Source of the DNA: Planctomycetaceae bacterium
Lineage (GTDB): Bacteria; Planctomycetota; UBA1135; GCA-002686595
Length of the DNA: 64,000 bases
Assembly: GCA_011525785.1 (NCBI GenBank)
Contig: WYBT01000035.1
Location: 124,001 to 188,000 of the forward strand
Direction: 5' to 3'
The notes under the pieces: generated by a model
The model's database searches: none
What the model was told of the DNA's origin: nothing
Seen by the model: the letters and a program-made list of their open reading frames with translations, nothing else
Made by a program: the position numbers and the translations under genes
Part shown: piece after piece, positions 26,127 through 33,793 of the stretch
How positions within the stretch are numbered: position 1 is the first letter of the stretch
How the letters are laid out: every line of letters starts with the position of its first letter

Positions 26127-27274
26127 CGTGCGCGCTCCGCCAGCTCGTCGTAGATGCGCTCGAGCGCCGCGACTTGTCGCGCTGCGCTGTAGTTCGCTTC
26201 GACATGCGCTCGCCCCGCGCGGCCCCACTCGCGCCAGCGCTGCGGCGAGCTCACGGCCTCGACCAGCGCCGCTGCGCCGCCTTCGATGTCGTTCTCGTCG
26301 AAGAGCAGGCCGCTCACGCCGTGCGGCGCGACTTCGGGGATGTCGCAGTGCTTCGAGGCGACGATGGGGATGCCCGTGGCCGACATGTCGATCAGCGTGA
26401 CCGGTGCGCCGCCCTCCGCGTCGCCGTCGGAGGCGTGCCGGCTGGGCGCGAGGAACACGTGGTAGCTCTCGAGCGACTTGCGCCACGCTGCGTAGGGCAG
26501 GGGCGGCGGGAAGTCGACACACATTGAGAGATCGAGCTCGCGCACGAGCGCTTCGAGCTGCGCGAGCACAGCCTTTTCCTCGTCGCTCTTGGCGATGACC
26601 ATCACCGACATGCGCAAGCCGGGCAGCTCGCGCCGCGCGGCCGAGAAGATGCGCAGCGCCTGGTCGTGGCCCTTCTTCTCGACCGCGCGGCCGCAGATCA
26701 GCACCTTCACCACGCCGTCGGCCGGCGCTGCGCGCTCGGCGAAGTTCACCGCGTCGACGTCGACGCCCAGGTGGTGCACGCGCACCTTGTCGGGCGCGCA
26801 GCCGAGCGACACGACCTTGTCGCGCATCGCGCCGCCCTCGACCAGGAACAGGTCGCCCTCGCGCCACAGATCCTGGTAGCGCGTGCGCCACTTGTGCGAG
26901 CGCGAGCTGCGCCAGATGTCGGCGCCGTAGAACGAACTGGCGTGCGGCAGACCCGTGGCGCGCGCGAGCGCGATGTCCTGCCAACCTTTGCCGGCGAAGT
27001 GCGAGTGCAGCACGCGCGCGCCCTCGCGCCGCGCGACGTCGATCATGAACGGAAACGCGCCGCGTACGGCCTTGAGCGTCTGCTCGAGCCACTGGCGCGG
27101 CGCTGGCAGGTCCGAGAGCGCGTGCACGTTCTCGAATGGAAATTGTTCTTTGTTCTCACGCCGCTTGCAGACCACCGCCGCGCGCCAGCGCTCGAGTCCG
27201 CGCAACTGGCCGTAAACCCAGCTGCCCGTCCCGAACAGGAACGGGTTGACCGAGTGCAGGACGAGCGGCTTCAC
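26123..27274 (-). CDS. Family 4 (GT-B) glycosyltransferase
   Basis: 383 residues from GTG 27272-27274. N-terminal domain: VKPLVLHSVNPFLFGTGSWV, HSHFAGKGWQDIALARATG, and the SSFYGADIW motif common in GT4 enzymes. C-terminal nucleotide-sugar-binding domain: VLICGRAVEKKGHDQALRIF, PSRHASDGDAEGGAPVTLID, and the E(x7)E-type region GGAPVTLIDMSATGIPIVAS. It is coupled to the GT2 gene downstream. A TACCAT box 8 bases before the start on this strand suggests a leaderless transcript. The sugar and acceptor are not predictable. Confidence 0.9.
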   Translation of the reverse strand: MKPLVLHSVNPFLFGTGSWVYGQLRGLERWRAAVVCKRRENKEQFPFENVHALSDLPAPRQWLEQTLKAVRGAFPFMIDVARREGARVLHSHFAGKGWQDIALARATGLPHASSFYGADIWRSSRSHKWRTRYQDLWREGDLFLVEGGAMRDKVVSLGCAPDKVRVHHLGVDVDAVNFAERAAPADGVVKVLICGRAVEKKGHDQALRIFSAARRELPGLRMSVMVIAKSDEEKAVLAQLEALVRELDLSMCVDFPPPLPYAAWRKSLESYHVFLAPSRHASDGDAEGGAPVTLIDMSATGIPIVASKHCDIPEVAPHGVSGLLFDENDIEGGAAALVEAVSSPQRWREWGRAGRAHVEANYSAARQVAALERIYDELAERAR

Positions 27275-27282
27275 GGCGCGCG

Positions 27283-27288
27283 ATGGTA
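27283..27288 (-). promoter_or_regulatory. Candidate -10 box TACCAT for glycosyltransferase pair
   Basis: On the reverse strand TACCAT ends 8 bases before the GTG at 27274. It is the same hexamer at similar short spacing as at 8843, supporting a recurring leaderless promoter design. Confidence 0.4.
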
Positions 27289-27351
27289 GGACGCGCGCCG
27301 CCGCGGTTCGACCCACTGGACGAACGCGCTCGGAGCACCGACGATTTCGCC

Positions 27352-28071
27352 ATGAAGGTTCGAACGTCGGCGTTCGCGCGCGCGGTGGCGGTGTTGGCGG
27401 CTTCGGTGGCGGCGCTGAGCACAAGTGCGCGGGCGCAGACTCGCGACGACGGCGGTCTGTGGGCGATGTGGCTCGCCCAGGGCGACTTCAGTTCGTGTGG
27501 CGAGGAGTTCAAGCAAGTGCGCTGGTTCGTCGACGTGCAGGATCGCAACCGCGACGAAGGACAGTCGTTCGACACCTTCTTCGTCCGCGGGGCGCTGGGC
27601 CACGCCGTGAGTTCGCGCGTCACCGCCTTCCTGGGGTACGGGGTGTTCGAGAGCGAGCCTGAAGCACGCTCTCCGATCTGGGAGCACCGCATCTTCCAGC
27701 AGCTGACCTGGAACTTGCCGGTGGAGGGCTTCACGCTCCAGTCGCGAACGCGCTTGGAGCAGCGCTTCATCGAGGGCCAGAGCGACACGGGCAGCCGCTT
27801 GCGTGAGTTCGTCAAGGCCACCGTGCCGCTGCGCTCGGGCAACAGCGTGTTCGCGAGCTTTTACGACGAGGTGTTCGTCGATCTGAACGACACGGACTGG
27901 GGCCAGCGCAGCGGCCTGCGCCAGAACCGCGCGTTCGCCGGACTGGGCTTCTTCCTCGACGACGCCCACCACCACTCGCTCGAGATCGGCTACCTCAACC
28001 AGTGGATCGACCGGCCCGACGAGGACCGACTCAACCACATCCTCTCGATCAACCTGTTCAGCAACTTCTGA
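27352..28071 (+). CDS. DUF2490 family outer-membrane-like protein
   Basis: 239 residues with a signal peptide (start MKVRTSAFARAVAVL, cleavage near ARAQT). The mature protein matches DUF2490: WFVDVQDRNRDEGQSFDTFF, a WEHRIFQQLTW strand, LQSRTRLEQRF, RLREFVKATVPL, FASFYDEVFVDLND and a C-terminal aromatic strand HILSINLFSNF. The alternating strand pattern and terminal Phe suggest an outer-membrane beta-barrel. Function of the family unknown. It diverges from the glycosyltransferases and is followed by the glnA promoter region. Confidence 0.85.
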   Translation: MKVRTSAFARAVAVLAASVAALSTSARAQTRDDGGLWAMWLAQGDFSSCGEEFKQVRWFVDVQDRNRDEGQSFDTFFVRGALGHAVSSRVTAFLGYGVFESEPEARSPIWEHRIFQQLTWNLPVEGFTLQSRTRLEQRFIEGQSDTGSRLREFVKATVPLRSGNSVFASFYDEVFVDLNDTDWGQRSGLRQNRAFAGLGFFLDDAHHHSLEIGYLNQWIDRPDEDRLNHILSINLFSNF

Positions 28072-28114
28072 GCGGGCGACGCGGACGCCGCGGATGGGCG
28101 GGCCGCCGCAGTGC

Positions 28115-28142
28115 TTGACTTAAAGTTCAAGCCAGTTAGCCT
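28115..28142 (+). promoter_or_regulatory. Sigma-70-type promoter for glutamine synthetase
   Basis: TTGACT (28115-28120), 16-base spacer, TAGCCT (28137-28142). It is the clearest -35/-10 pair in the window. The -35 box is embedded in an inverted CTTGA...TCAAG repeat (28114-28131), which could be an operator for a nitrogen regulator (inference). Transcription would start near 28149. Confidence 0.6.
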
Positions 28143-28158
28143 TCTGCGCCGAAGATTT

Positions 28159-28192
28159 AGGCTTGGCGACGCCACTTTTAGCGTCGCAGCCT
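28159..28192 (+). promoter_or_regulatory. Leader hairpin upstream of glutamine synthetase
   Basis: A 12-bp stem (28159-28163 with 28188-28192, and 28166-28172 with 28181-28187) with a 2-base bulge and an 8-base A/T-rich loop CACTTTTA. It would be the first structure in the glnA mRNA, about 45 bases before the ATG. I do not recognise it as a known riboswitch; it may be a stabilising or regulatory element. Confidence 0.4.
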
Positions 28193-28237
28193 GGCCGGAA
28201 GCCTCTTCGCTGCCCCTTGCGGGCGCCGCCCCCAACC

Positions 28238-29680
28238 ATGCACACCACGCCGCAACTGCGCGACTTCCTGGAGATTCCCTACGACCAGCTCGAGGAGATG
28301 AACCTCGAGGCCAAGCAGCAGCGCCTCGACCGCATCGACCCCGACAAGCTGCGCAAGGAGCGGCTCAAGTACCTCGAGTCGGAGAAGCGCATCAAGGCCG
28401 TCACCGTGTGCTTCACCGACCTCGAGGGTCGGCTGCACATGCTGGACTACGACAAGAAGTTCCTGCTGCGCAGCTACGACAACCTGACCTTCGACGGCTC
28501 GTCGATCCGCGGCTTCTCGCAGCAGGCCGAGAGCGACTTGCGCCTGGGCGTCGACTGGCCGGCGTTCTACTGGCTGCCGGCGGACGTCTTCGGGCCCGGC
28601 AAGGTGCTGGTGTTCGGCGAAGTGTTCGCGCGCGACGGCTCGATCTACGAAGGCGACATGCGCGGCCGGCTCAAGGGCTTCCTGCGCGATCTGCACGCCA
28701 AGAAGGGCCTGACCTGCTTTGCGGCCAACGAGATCGAGGGCTTCCTGTTCAAGGGCCGCGACGCCGAGCGGCGCTTCCCCGAGACCGGCCGTTTCGAGTA
28801 CTGCTCGACGGGCGGCTACTACCACTCGCTGCCCAGCGATCCGCTGCGCAAGTTCATCGATGCGGCCGCTGAGGCGCAGCGCGCGATGGGCTTCGTCAAC
28901 GAGAAGGACCATCCCGAAGTGGCGCCGAGCCAGTTCGAAATGAACTTCAGTTACTCCGAGGCGCTGATCGCCTCCGACCAGTTCCAGCTCTACAAGCTGC
29001 TCTGCCGCCAGGTCGCGGCGACCATGGACCTGACGGCGTCGTTCCTGCCCAAGCCGGTGGTCGGCATCAACGGCTCGGGCGCGCACACCAACATCTCGGT
29101 CGGCAAGGGCAAGACCAACCTGTTCTACGACCCCAAGGGCCAGGACGGCGTCTCGAAGCTCGCCTGGGATTTCATCGACCGGATCCTGAACAGCGCCAGC
29201 GACATCTGTCTGGTGCTCAACCCCAGCGTCAACGCCTACCGCCGGCTCGACCCGCACTTCGAAGCGCCCAACCAGATCAAGGTCTCGGCCATCGACCGCG
29301 GCTCGATGATCCGCATCCCGCTGGGCAACGAGAAGAGCGCGCGCATCGAAGTGCGCTCAGTGGGTCCGGACGCGAACATCTATCAGACGCTCTACACCCT
29401 GCTGCGCACGGGTTTCGAGGGCCCTGCGAGCGACCCCAAGGACGACGCCAAGCGCACGCGCACCCGCTTCCTGCCCGACAACATCCAGGACGCGATCCGG
29501 CTCTTCAAGGCGAGCAAGTGGAACGCGGATCTGTTCGGCGAGAACGTCGCGTCGAAGTTCGCCGAGCTCAAGCTCGCCAGCGCCGAGCGCTGCCCCAAGG
29601 CGCTGGGCACGATGGTCAAGGCCGCCGAGGTGCAGTTCCACCACGAGGTCACCAACCAGTACCTCTGGAACCACTTCTGA
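28238..29680 (+). CDS. glnA: Glutamine synthetase (divergent type I)
   Basis: 480 residues from ATG 28238, near the usual length. It would make L-glutamine from glutamate, ammonia and ATP in the cytoplasm. Recognisable elements: FDGSSIRGF (85-93), the metal-ligand glutamates in NEIEGFLF and HPEVAPSQFEM, PKPVVGINGSGAHTNIS, NAYRRLDPHFEAPNQIKVS, DRGSMIRIP and ARIEVRSVGPDANIYQTL. The Tyr adenylylation motif (NLYxLPPEE) of enterobacterial GSI is absent; this region reads FEGPASDPKDDAKRTRTR. Regulation by GlnE-type adenylylation is therefore unlikely. Start choice: an in-frame TTG at 28163 lies within the leader hairpin and gives non-family sequence. No Shine-Dalgarno; the bases before the ATG are C-rich. 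Alternative: a related gamma-glutamyl ligase. Confidence 0.85.
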   Translation: MHTTPQLRDFLEIPYDQLEEMNLEAKQQRLDRIDPDKLRKERLKYLESEKRIKAVTVCFTDLEGRLHMLDYDKKFLLRSYDNLTFDGSSIRGFSQQAESDLRLGVDWPAFYWLPADVFGPGKVLVFGEVFARDGSIYEGDMRGRLKGFLRDLHAKKGLTCFAANEIEGFLFKGRDAERRFPETGRFEYCSTGGYYHSLPSDPLRKFIDAAAEAQRAMGFVNEKDHPEVAPSQFEMNFSYSEALIASDQFQLYKLLCRQVAATMDLTASFLPKPVVGINGSGAHTNISVGKGKTNLFYDPKGQDGVSKLAWDFIDRILNSASDICLVLNPSVNAYRRLDPHFEAPNQIKVSAIDRGSMIRIPLGNEKSARIEVRSVGPDANIYQTLYTLLRTGFEGPASDPKDDAKRTRTRFLPDNIQDAIRLFKASKWNADLFGENVASKFAELKLASAERCPKALGTMVKAAEVQFHHEVTNQYLWNHF

Positions 29681-29697
29681 GCGTCCGCGCACCGCGC

Positions 29698-29738
29698 GCC
29701 GCCCTCGCTCGCACCTGGCCGGTGCGCGCGAGGGCGGC
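29698..29738 (+). terminator. Hairpin terminator after glutamine synthetase
   Basis: 18-bp stem with one mismatch (29698-29715 with 29721-29738), 5-base loop, followed by TT. It starts 18 bases after the glnA stop. Confidence 0.7.
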
Positions 29739-29762
29739 TTCGTATCGCGCAGTGGATGCCGA

Positions 29763-29768
29763 TAAGCT
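29763..29768 (+). promoter_or_regulatory. Candidate -10 box TAAGCT before membrane glycosyltransferase operon
   Basis: TAAGCT is 12 bases before the ATG at 29781. The identical hexamer precedes genes at 50726 and 61817 by 14-15 bases. Confidence 0.4.
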
Positions 29769-29780
29769 CGGCCGCGACGC

Positions 29781-31517
29781 ATGCAGGCCGCCAGCTCCGC
29801 TCTCCAAGATCCGGCGGCGGAGTCCGTTGGCGCGACGCGTGCGATCCACTGGTCGTGCCTCGCGCTGCTACTCGCGCTGGGCGCCCTGTTCCGGCTCGGG
29901 TTGGTCGAGCGACTCGCGCCGCAGCGGCCCGAGCCCGACGCGTACTACGCGCTGCAGCTGGATGTCTTGACCGGGCACGTGCCGGGCGGGCCGACCGCGC
30001 GCGGCAAGGCCGAGCAGCTCTTCGGCGCCTATCCGAACTTCGTCGTGCGTCCGCTTGCAGCTCTGGTGGGGGATCAGCTCTACCAGCCGGCCGCGCTCGA
30101 CGCTTCCCTGGAAGAGCACCTGAAGGCAGCCGCGCGCCCGCTCGTCGCCGTGCGCACGTGGTGCGCCGCGCTGTGCGTGCTCGGAGTGCTGGGCGTGTTC
30201 TTCCTCGCTCGCGAGTTCCTCGCGCCGCGCTCCGCGCTGCTGGCCTGCGCGCTCGTCGCGTTCAGTCTGCTGCACCTGGTGTATTCGCATCAGGCGCGGC
30301 CCCACGCGCCGCACATGAGCTTCCAGGTCTGGGCGCTGTGGGCTGCGGTGCGCTACCAGCGACGCGCCAGTCCCGCGCGCCTGGCGGCGGCCGCGCTGAC
30401 GCTGTGGGCGGGCTTCGCGAGTCTCCAGACCGGCGTGTTCCTCGCGCCCGCCTTCGCGCTGGCGGTCGTGCTGTCGGGCGGCTTGCGGATGGTCAAGACG
30501 ACGGCCGCGGCGGCCGCGCTCGCTGCATGGCTGCTCGCTCAGCCTTTCCACGTCGGCGGACTCGAGGTCTCGCGCGAAGGAATCTCGATGGCGAGCGGCG
30601 GACACGCGGTCGAGCTCTCGGAACTCGACGGCGGCGGCTTCGGACCGACCTGGCGCGTGCTCAGCGAACAGGAGCCCGTGGCGAGCGTGCTCGCGCTCGT
30701 GGGGCTCGTAGCGTTGCTCGCTGCGCGCGGCGGCGCGCAGCATGTCCGCGGCTGGCTGGTGCTCGCCAGCTATGCCGCGCCGTACTTCGCGTTCGCGCTC
30801 CTCAACCAGGCCACGCGCGATCGCTACTTGATCCCGCTGCTGCCGTTCCTGGCCGTGCTCGCGGCCTTCGCGCTGCAGCGCGTGGCTTCGCTCGCGCCGT
30901 CGCGCTCGAATCTGCTGTGGGGCCTGCTCGCCGGCGCGAGCGTGGCGCTGCCTGCTCACGACGCGACGCTGTTCTGGCGCACCGCGGCGCGCGAGGACAC
31001 GCTCTCCCAGGCCGCTGCGTGGATCGCTGCGCAACCGGCCGAACAGCGCGCGCGCATCGTCACCAGTCCCTATGTCGTGATGCCGCTCGCATCCACGCGC
31101 GCGGCGCTCGCGAGCGTTCCGCGTCGGACGGCTGAAGAGTCGGCATGGCTGCGCTACCAGCTCGCTCTCGGCGGGGATCCCGCCGGCGTCGAGCTGTGCG
31201 ACGTGCGTCCGTTCACGCCGGGCCGCGATGGCAAGGACGGCGGCGAAGAGGCGCTGCGCGAGCGACTCGAGGAATTGGCGCCGACGCTGGTCGTGCTCGA
31301 GCCTTCGAATCGACAGCGTTCGTTGCCCTGGCACGCGAGCTTCGAGGCCCTGGTTCGCGAGCGCGGCGTCCGCGTCGCGAGCTTCGCCCCGGAGACCGAG
31401 GGCCCGCCGCGTTCGGAGCTGCTCGAGTACGGTGATGTGGTCGGGTTGCGGGCGCGGCTGCGCGCCGCGAACCGCATGGGGCCGCCGCTCGAGGTCTATC
31501 GCTGGACGGAGCGCTGA
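29781..31517 (+). CDS. GT-C-type membrane glycosyltransferase (PMT/ArnT-like), putative
   Basis: 578 residues with about ten hydrophobic helices between residues ~20 and ~400, starting AIHWSCLALLLALGALFRLG. The first periplasmic loop carries an acidic pair right after helix 1 (PEPDAYYALQL), as in polyprenyl-phosphate-sugar-dependent GT-C enzymes, which use that Asp as the catalytic base. A soluble C-terminal part (~400-578) follows. It would add sugars to lipids or proteins on the outer face of the membrane (inference). The stop overlaps the next gene's ATG by one base (TGATG), so both are translated as a pair. Confidence 0.75.
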   Translation: MQAASSALQDPAAESVGATRAIHWSCLALLLALGALFRLGLVERLAPQRPEPDAYYALQLDVLTGHVPGGPTARGKAEQLFGAYPNFVVRPLAALVGDQLYQPAALDASLEEHLKAAARPLVAVRTWCAALCVLGVLGVFFLAREFLAPRSALLACALVAFSLLHLVYSHQARPHAPHMSFQVWALWAAVRYQRRASPARLAAAALTLWAGFASLQTGVFLAPAFALAVVLSGGLRMVKTTAAAAALAAWLLAQPFHVGGLEVSREGISMASGGHAVELSELDGGGFGPTWRVLSEQEPVASVLALVGLVALLAARGGAQHVRGWLVLASYAAPYFAFALLNQATRDRYLIPLLPFLAVLAAFALQRVASLAPSRSNLLWGLLAGASVALPAHDATLFWRTAAREDTLSQAAAWIAAQPAEQRARIVTSPYVVMPLASTRAALASVPRRTAEESAWLRYQLALGGDPAGVELCDVRPFTPGRDGKDGGEEALRERLEELAPTLVVLEPSNRQRSLPWHASFEALVRERGVRVASFAPETEGPPRSELLEYGDVVGLRARLRAANRMGPPLEVYRWTER

Positions 31518-33037
31518 TGGACGCTGAGCTGCGATCGACGGAGCACCCGCCGCTCACCCGCGGCGCGCGCGCGCTCGTGCTGGCGCTCGCGCTGGCCTCG
31601 GCCTTGGCCGTCGGCTGGGCGACCGCGCCCTACGGGCCGGGCGGTTGGCACTTCGCGATGAACAACATCGCCGCCGCCGATCACCTGCTCGCGGGCGAGG
31701 GCGTGATCCAAAGCCGCGGCAATCCGTTCCTGTCCTGGCCGCCGCTGATGCCGGCGTTGATCGCGGGCCTGAAGCTGTGCGGCTTGCGCTACGTCGAAGC
31801 CACCTGGTGGATCGCGATCGCCGCGGCCTTCGCGGCGTCCTACTTCCACGGCCGGCTGCTGCTCGAACTCTCGCGCCGCGCTTGGGTGGCCGCCGCCGGG
31901 ACGCTGCTCGTGTGGAGCGCACCCGGCTTCTTCCGCTTGATGTGCTCGACGCTCTCGCAGCCCCTGTTCATCGCGATCGGCGCCGGCGGAGCGTGGGCGC
32001 TGGTGCGTTGGACCGCGGCGCCCAGCACGCGTCTAGCCGTCGCGCTCGGCCTGCTCGGCGCGGCGGCGAGCCTGCATCGTTACGACGGACTGGTGTTCGT
32101 CCCGGTGTGTGCGCTCGTCATGGCGAGCACGCCCAGCAGCGCGCCGCTCGCGCGCCGGGTCGCTCGGGCGGCGCTGGTGGCCCTTGCCGCCGCGCTCGCG
32201 CCGCTCGCTTGGTTGCTGCGCAATCGCGCGCTCAGCGGGTCCTGGACCGGGGAGCGGGCGCCGAACCGGCTCCCGTTGAGCGAGGTGCTGGCCGACCTCG
32301 CCCACATGGCGCGCGTGGCCCTCGCGCCGGGGCTCGACCCCGATTCCGGCGCGGCGCTGACGCTCTCAGCGCTTCTCGCGCTCTTCGCGCTGCTGGGGCT
32401 CGCTTGTGCGCTGCTGCGCCGTGAGCCAGCGCTGTCGCTGGCGGCAGCGCTGTTTCCGTTGGCCTACGGCGCGGCGCTCGCGCTGATGGCCTCGCGCGTG
32501 CAGATGGACCGCCTGAGCGATCGCCTGGCCCAACCGCTCGTGCCGCCGCTGCTCGCCGCGGTGGTGCTTGGCCTGAGCGAGCGAGATCTGTGGCGCTCAG
32601 TGGCTGCGCGCGTGGGGCGCTGGGCGCCCATGCTTTTGTGCGGCGGCTACGCGCTGTTCGCGTTGGCCGACCGCGCCGGTCCGACCTTGGCCGTTGCTCG
32701 AGAGCTGCGCACGAAAGGGGCCGGAGGGTTCGCGTCAGCGCGCTGGCAGGACAGCGAACTCGCCCTGTGGTTGCGCGGGCATCCTCTCGAGGGTGCGTTG
32801 TTCAGCAACGCGCCCGAGGCCGTCTTGCTGGGGGCCGACCGCATGCCGGAGGTGCTCGAAGAGGACGGCTGGGAAGCCACGTTGGACTCCGTCGAGGGGC
32901 CGGCGGTGCTGATCCTGACGCTCGCGCGCCGGCGCGACCGTCGACTGCTCGAGCACATTGGAGTGCGCTACCGCCTGAGCGCCTTGGCCGAGTTCGCGGA
33001 GGCCGGCGTGTACCGCCTCGATGGGAAGGCTGACTGA
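31517..33037 (+). CDS. Second GT-C-like polytopic membrane protein
   Basis: 506 residues, about nine to ten hydrophobic helices (for example ARALVLALALASALAVGWAT and LAAALFPLAYGAALALMASR) and a soluble C-terminus ending HIGVRYRLSALAEF. Its layout parallels the upstream gene: first helix, a loop with NNIAAADHLLAGEGV, then a helix bundle, then a ~130-residue soluble tail. Sequence motifs for a specific family are weak, so 'glycosyltransferase' rests on architecture and on coupling to the upstream gene (1-base overlap). It converges on 33068-33556 with a small hairpin between them. Confidence 0.7.
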   Translation: MDAELRSTEHPPLTRGARALVLALALASALAVGWATAPYGPGGWHFAMNNIAAADHLLAGEGVIQSRGNPFLSWPPLMPALIAGLKLCGLRYVEATWWIAIAAAFAASYFHGRLLLELSRRAWVAAAGTLLVWSAPGFFRLMCSTLSQPLFIAIGAGGAWALVRWTAAPSTRLAVALGLLGAAASLHRYDGLVFVPVCALVMASTPSSAPLARRVARAALVALAAALAPLAWLLRNRALSGSWTGERAPNRLPLSEVLADLAHMARVALAPGLDPDSGAALTLSALLALFALLGLACALLRREPALSLAAALFPLAYGAALALMASRVQMDRLSDRLAQPLVPPLLAAVVLGLSERDLWRSVAARVGRWAPMLLCGGYALFALADRAGPTLAVARELRTKGAGGFASARWQDSELALWLRGHPLEGALFSNAPEAVLLGADRMPEVLEEDGWEATLDSVEGPAVLILTLARRRDRRLLEHIGVRYRLSALAEFAEAGVYRLDGKAD

Positions 33038-33043
33038 GCCCCG

Positions 33044-33063
33044 CGGCCCCGCGCCGGGGGCCG
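33044..33063. terminator. Bidirectional hairpin between convergent genes
   Basis: 7-bp GC stem CGGCCCC/GGGGCCG with a 6-base loop, placed between two convergent stop codons (33037 and 33068). It could serve both strands. Confidence 0.45.
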
Positions 33064-33067
33064 TTGC

Positions 33068-33556
33068 TCAGCAGATGCCGCTCTCGAACAGGCTGGCGGC
33101 GATCAGCACCTCGTCCGGGCAGGCCCCGGCGTCGCAGTGGGCGACGCGAATTTCGGGGGGCGGCGCCCCGGCGGCCAGCGCGCACTGATATACGCGCACC
33201 AGGTCGAGCACGCGGTCTTCCAGGCGACGCCCCGCGGGAACCTGCAGGACGTATTCGACCTTGCCCTCGCCGACCACTTCGGCGTCGATCTGCGGCAGTT
33301 CGGCCGCGCACACTTCGCGGATCAGTGCGCCTTTGGGCTCGGGATGGAATTCCGAGCGCGCGCGCAGGCCCCACAGTCGGACTCCGTCGTGGGCCTTGAG
33401 GCGCCACTCGACCACCTCGATCCCCGGGCTCGAAAGATCCGGGCGCGGAAACAGCGCCTGGCACGGCGGCACGCGCTGGAGCTGCTCCAACTTGGCGCGC
33501 CAGTAGGCCGGATCCAGCAGCAGCGGAGACGGAGCGCGCTTGCGGGGTGCGGACAT
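33068..33556 (-). CDS. Conserved-looking protein of unknown function
   Basis: 162 residues from ATG 33554-33556. I do not recognise a family. It starts with a basic tail (MSAPRKRAPSP), then LLDPAYWRAKLEQLQRVPP, a mixed alpha/beta stretch (GIEVVEWRLKAHDGVRLWGL, KVEYVLQVPAGRRLEDRVLD) and a cysteine-containing end (AHCDAGACPDEVLIA, ESGIC). There is no signal peptide or membrane helix, so it is probably cytoplasmic. A TAGGCG box lies 8 bases before the ATG, matching the short-leader promoter pattern. Monocistronic, convergent with the membrane glycosyltransferases. Confidence 0.7.
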   Translation of the reverse strand: MSAPRKRAPSPLLLDPAYWRAKLEQLQRVPPCQALFPRPDLSSPGIEVVEWRLKAHDGVRLWGLRARSEFHPEPKGALIREVCAAELPQIDAEVVGEGKVEYVLQVPAGRRLEDRVLDLVRVYQCALAAGAPPPEIRVAHCDAGACPDEVLIAASLFESGIC

Positions 33557-33564
33557 GATTCGTC

Positions 33565-33570
33565 CGCCTA
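33565..33570 (-). promoter_or_regulatory. Candidate -10 box TAGGCG
   Basis: Reverse-strand TAGGCG ends 8 bases before the ATG at 33556; same short spacing as other -10-like boxes in this window. No Shine-Dalgarno. Confidence 0.3.
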
Positions 33571-33712
33571 GCCGAGCGGGGCGCGGGCGCCGAACGCCCA
33601 ATTGCCGATTGCTTGCTCGGAACTTGGCTCGGGTGCCGTAAGTGGGCCGTAACCGGAGCAAAATTCCCAGTGCCGCGGCTCGGGACGCTGGCGGCCCGCG
33701 CTCGGGCCTCAC

Positions 33713-33718
33713 TATCAT
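33713..33718 (+). promoter_or_regulatory. Candidate -10 box TATCAT ahead of the amidohydrolase operon
   Basis: TATCAT in an otherwise GC-rich 237-base gap; it is the best -10 candidate before the eleven-gene operon, about 75 bases upstream of its first start codon. The -35 is not convincing. Confidence 0.3.
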
Positions 33719-33793
33719 GCGCCCCTCACGCGCGCGGGGCGCCTCCAGCAGGGGTCCCGCGCCCTTTCGTCCCTAGAGCGCGCGCCGAGCCCC

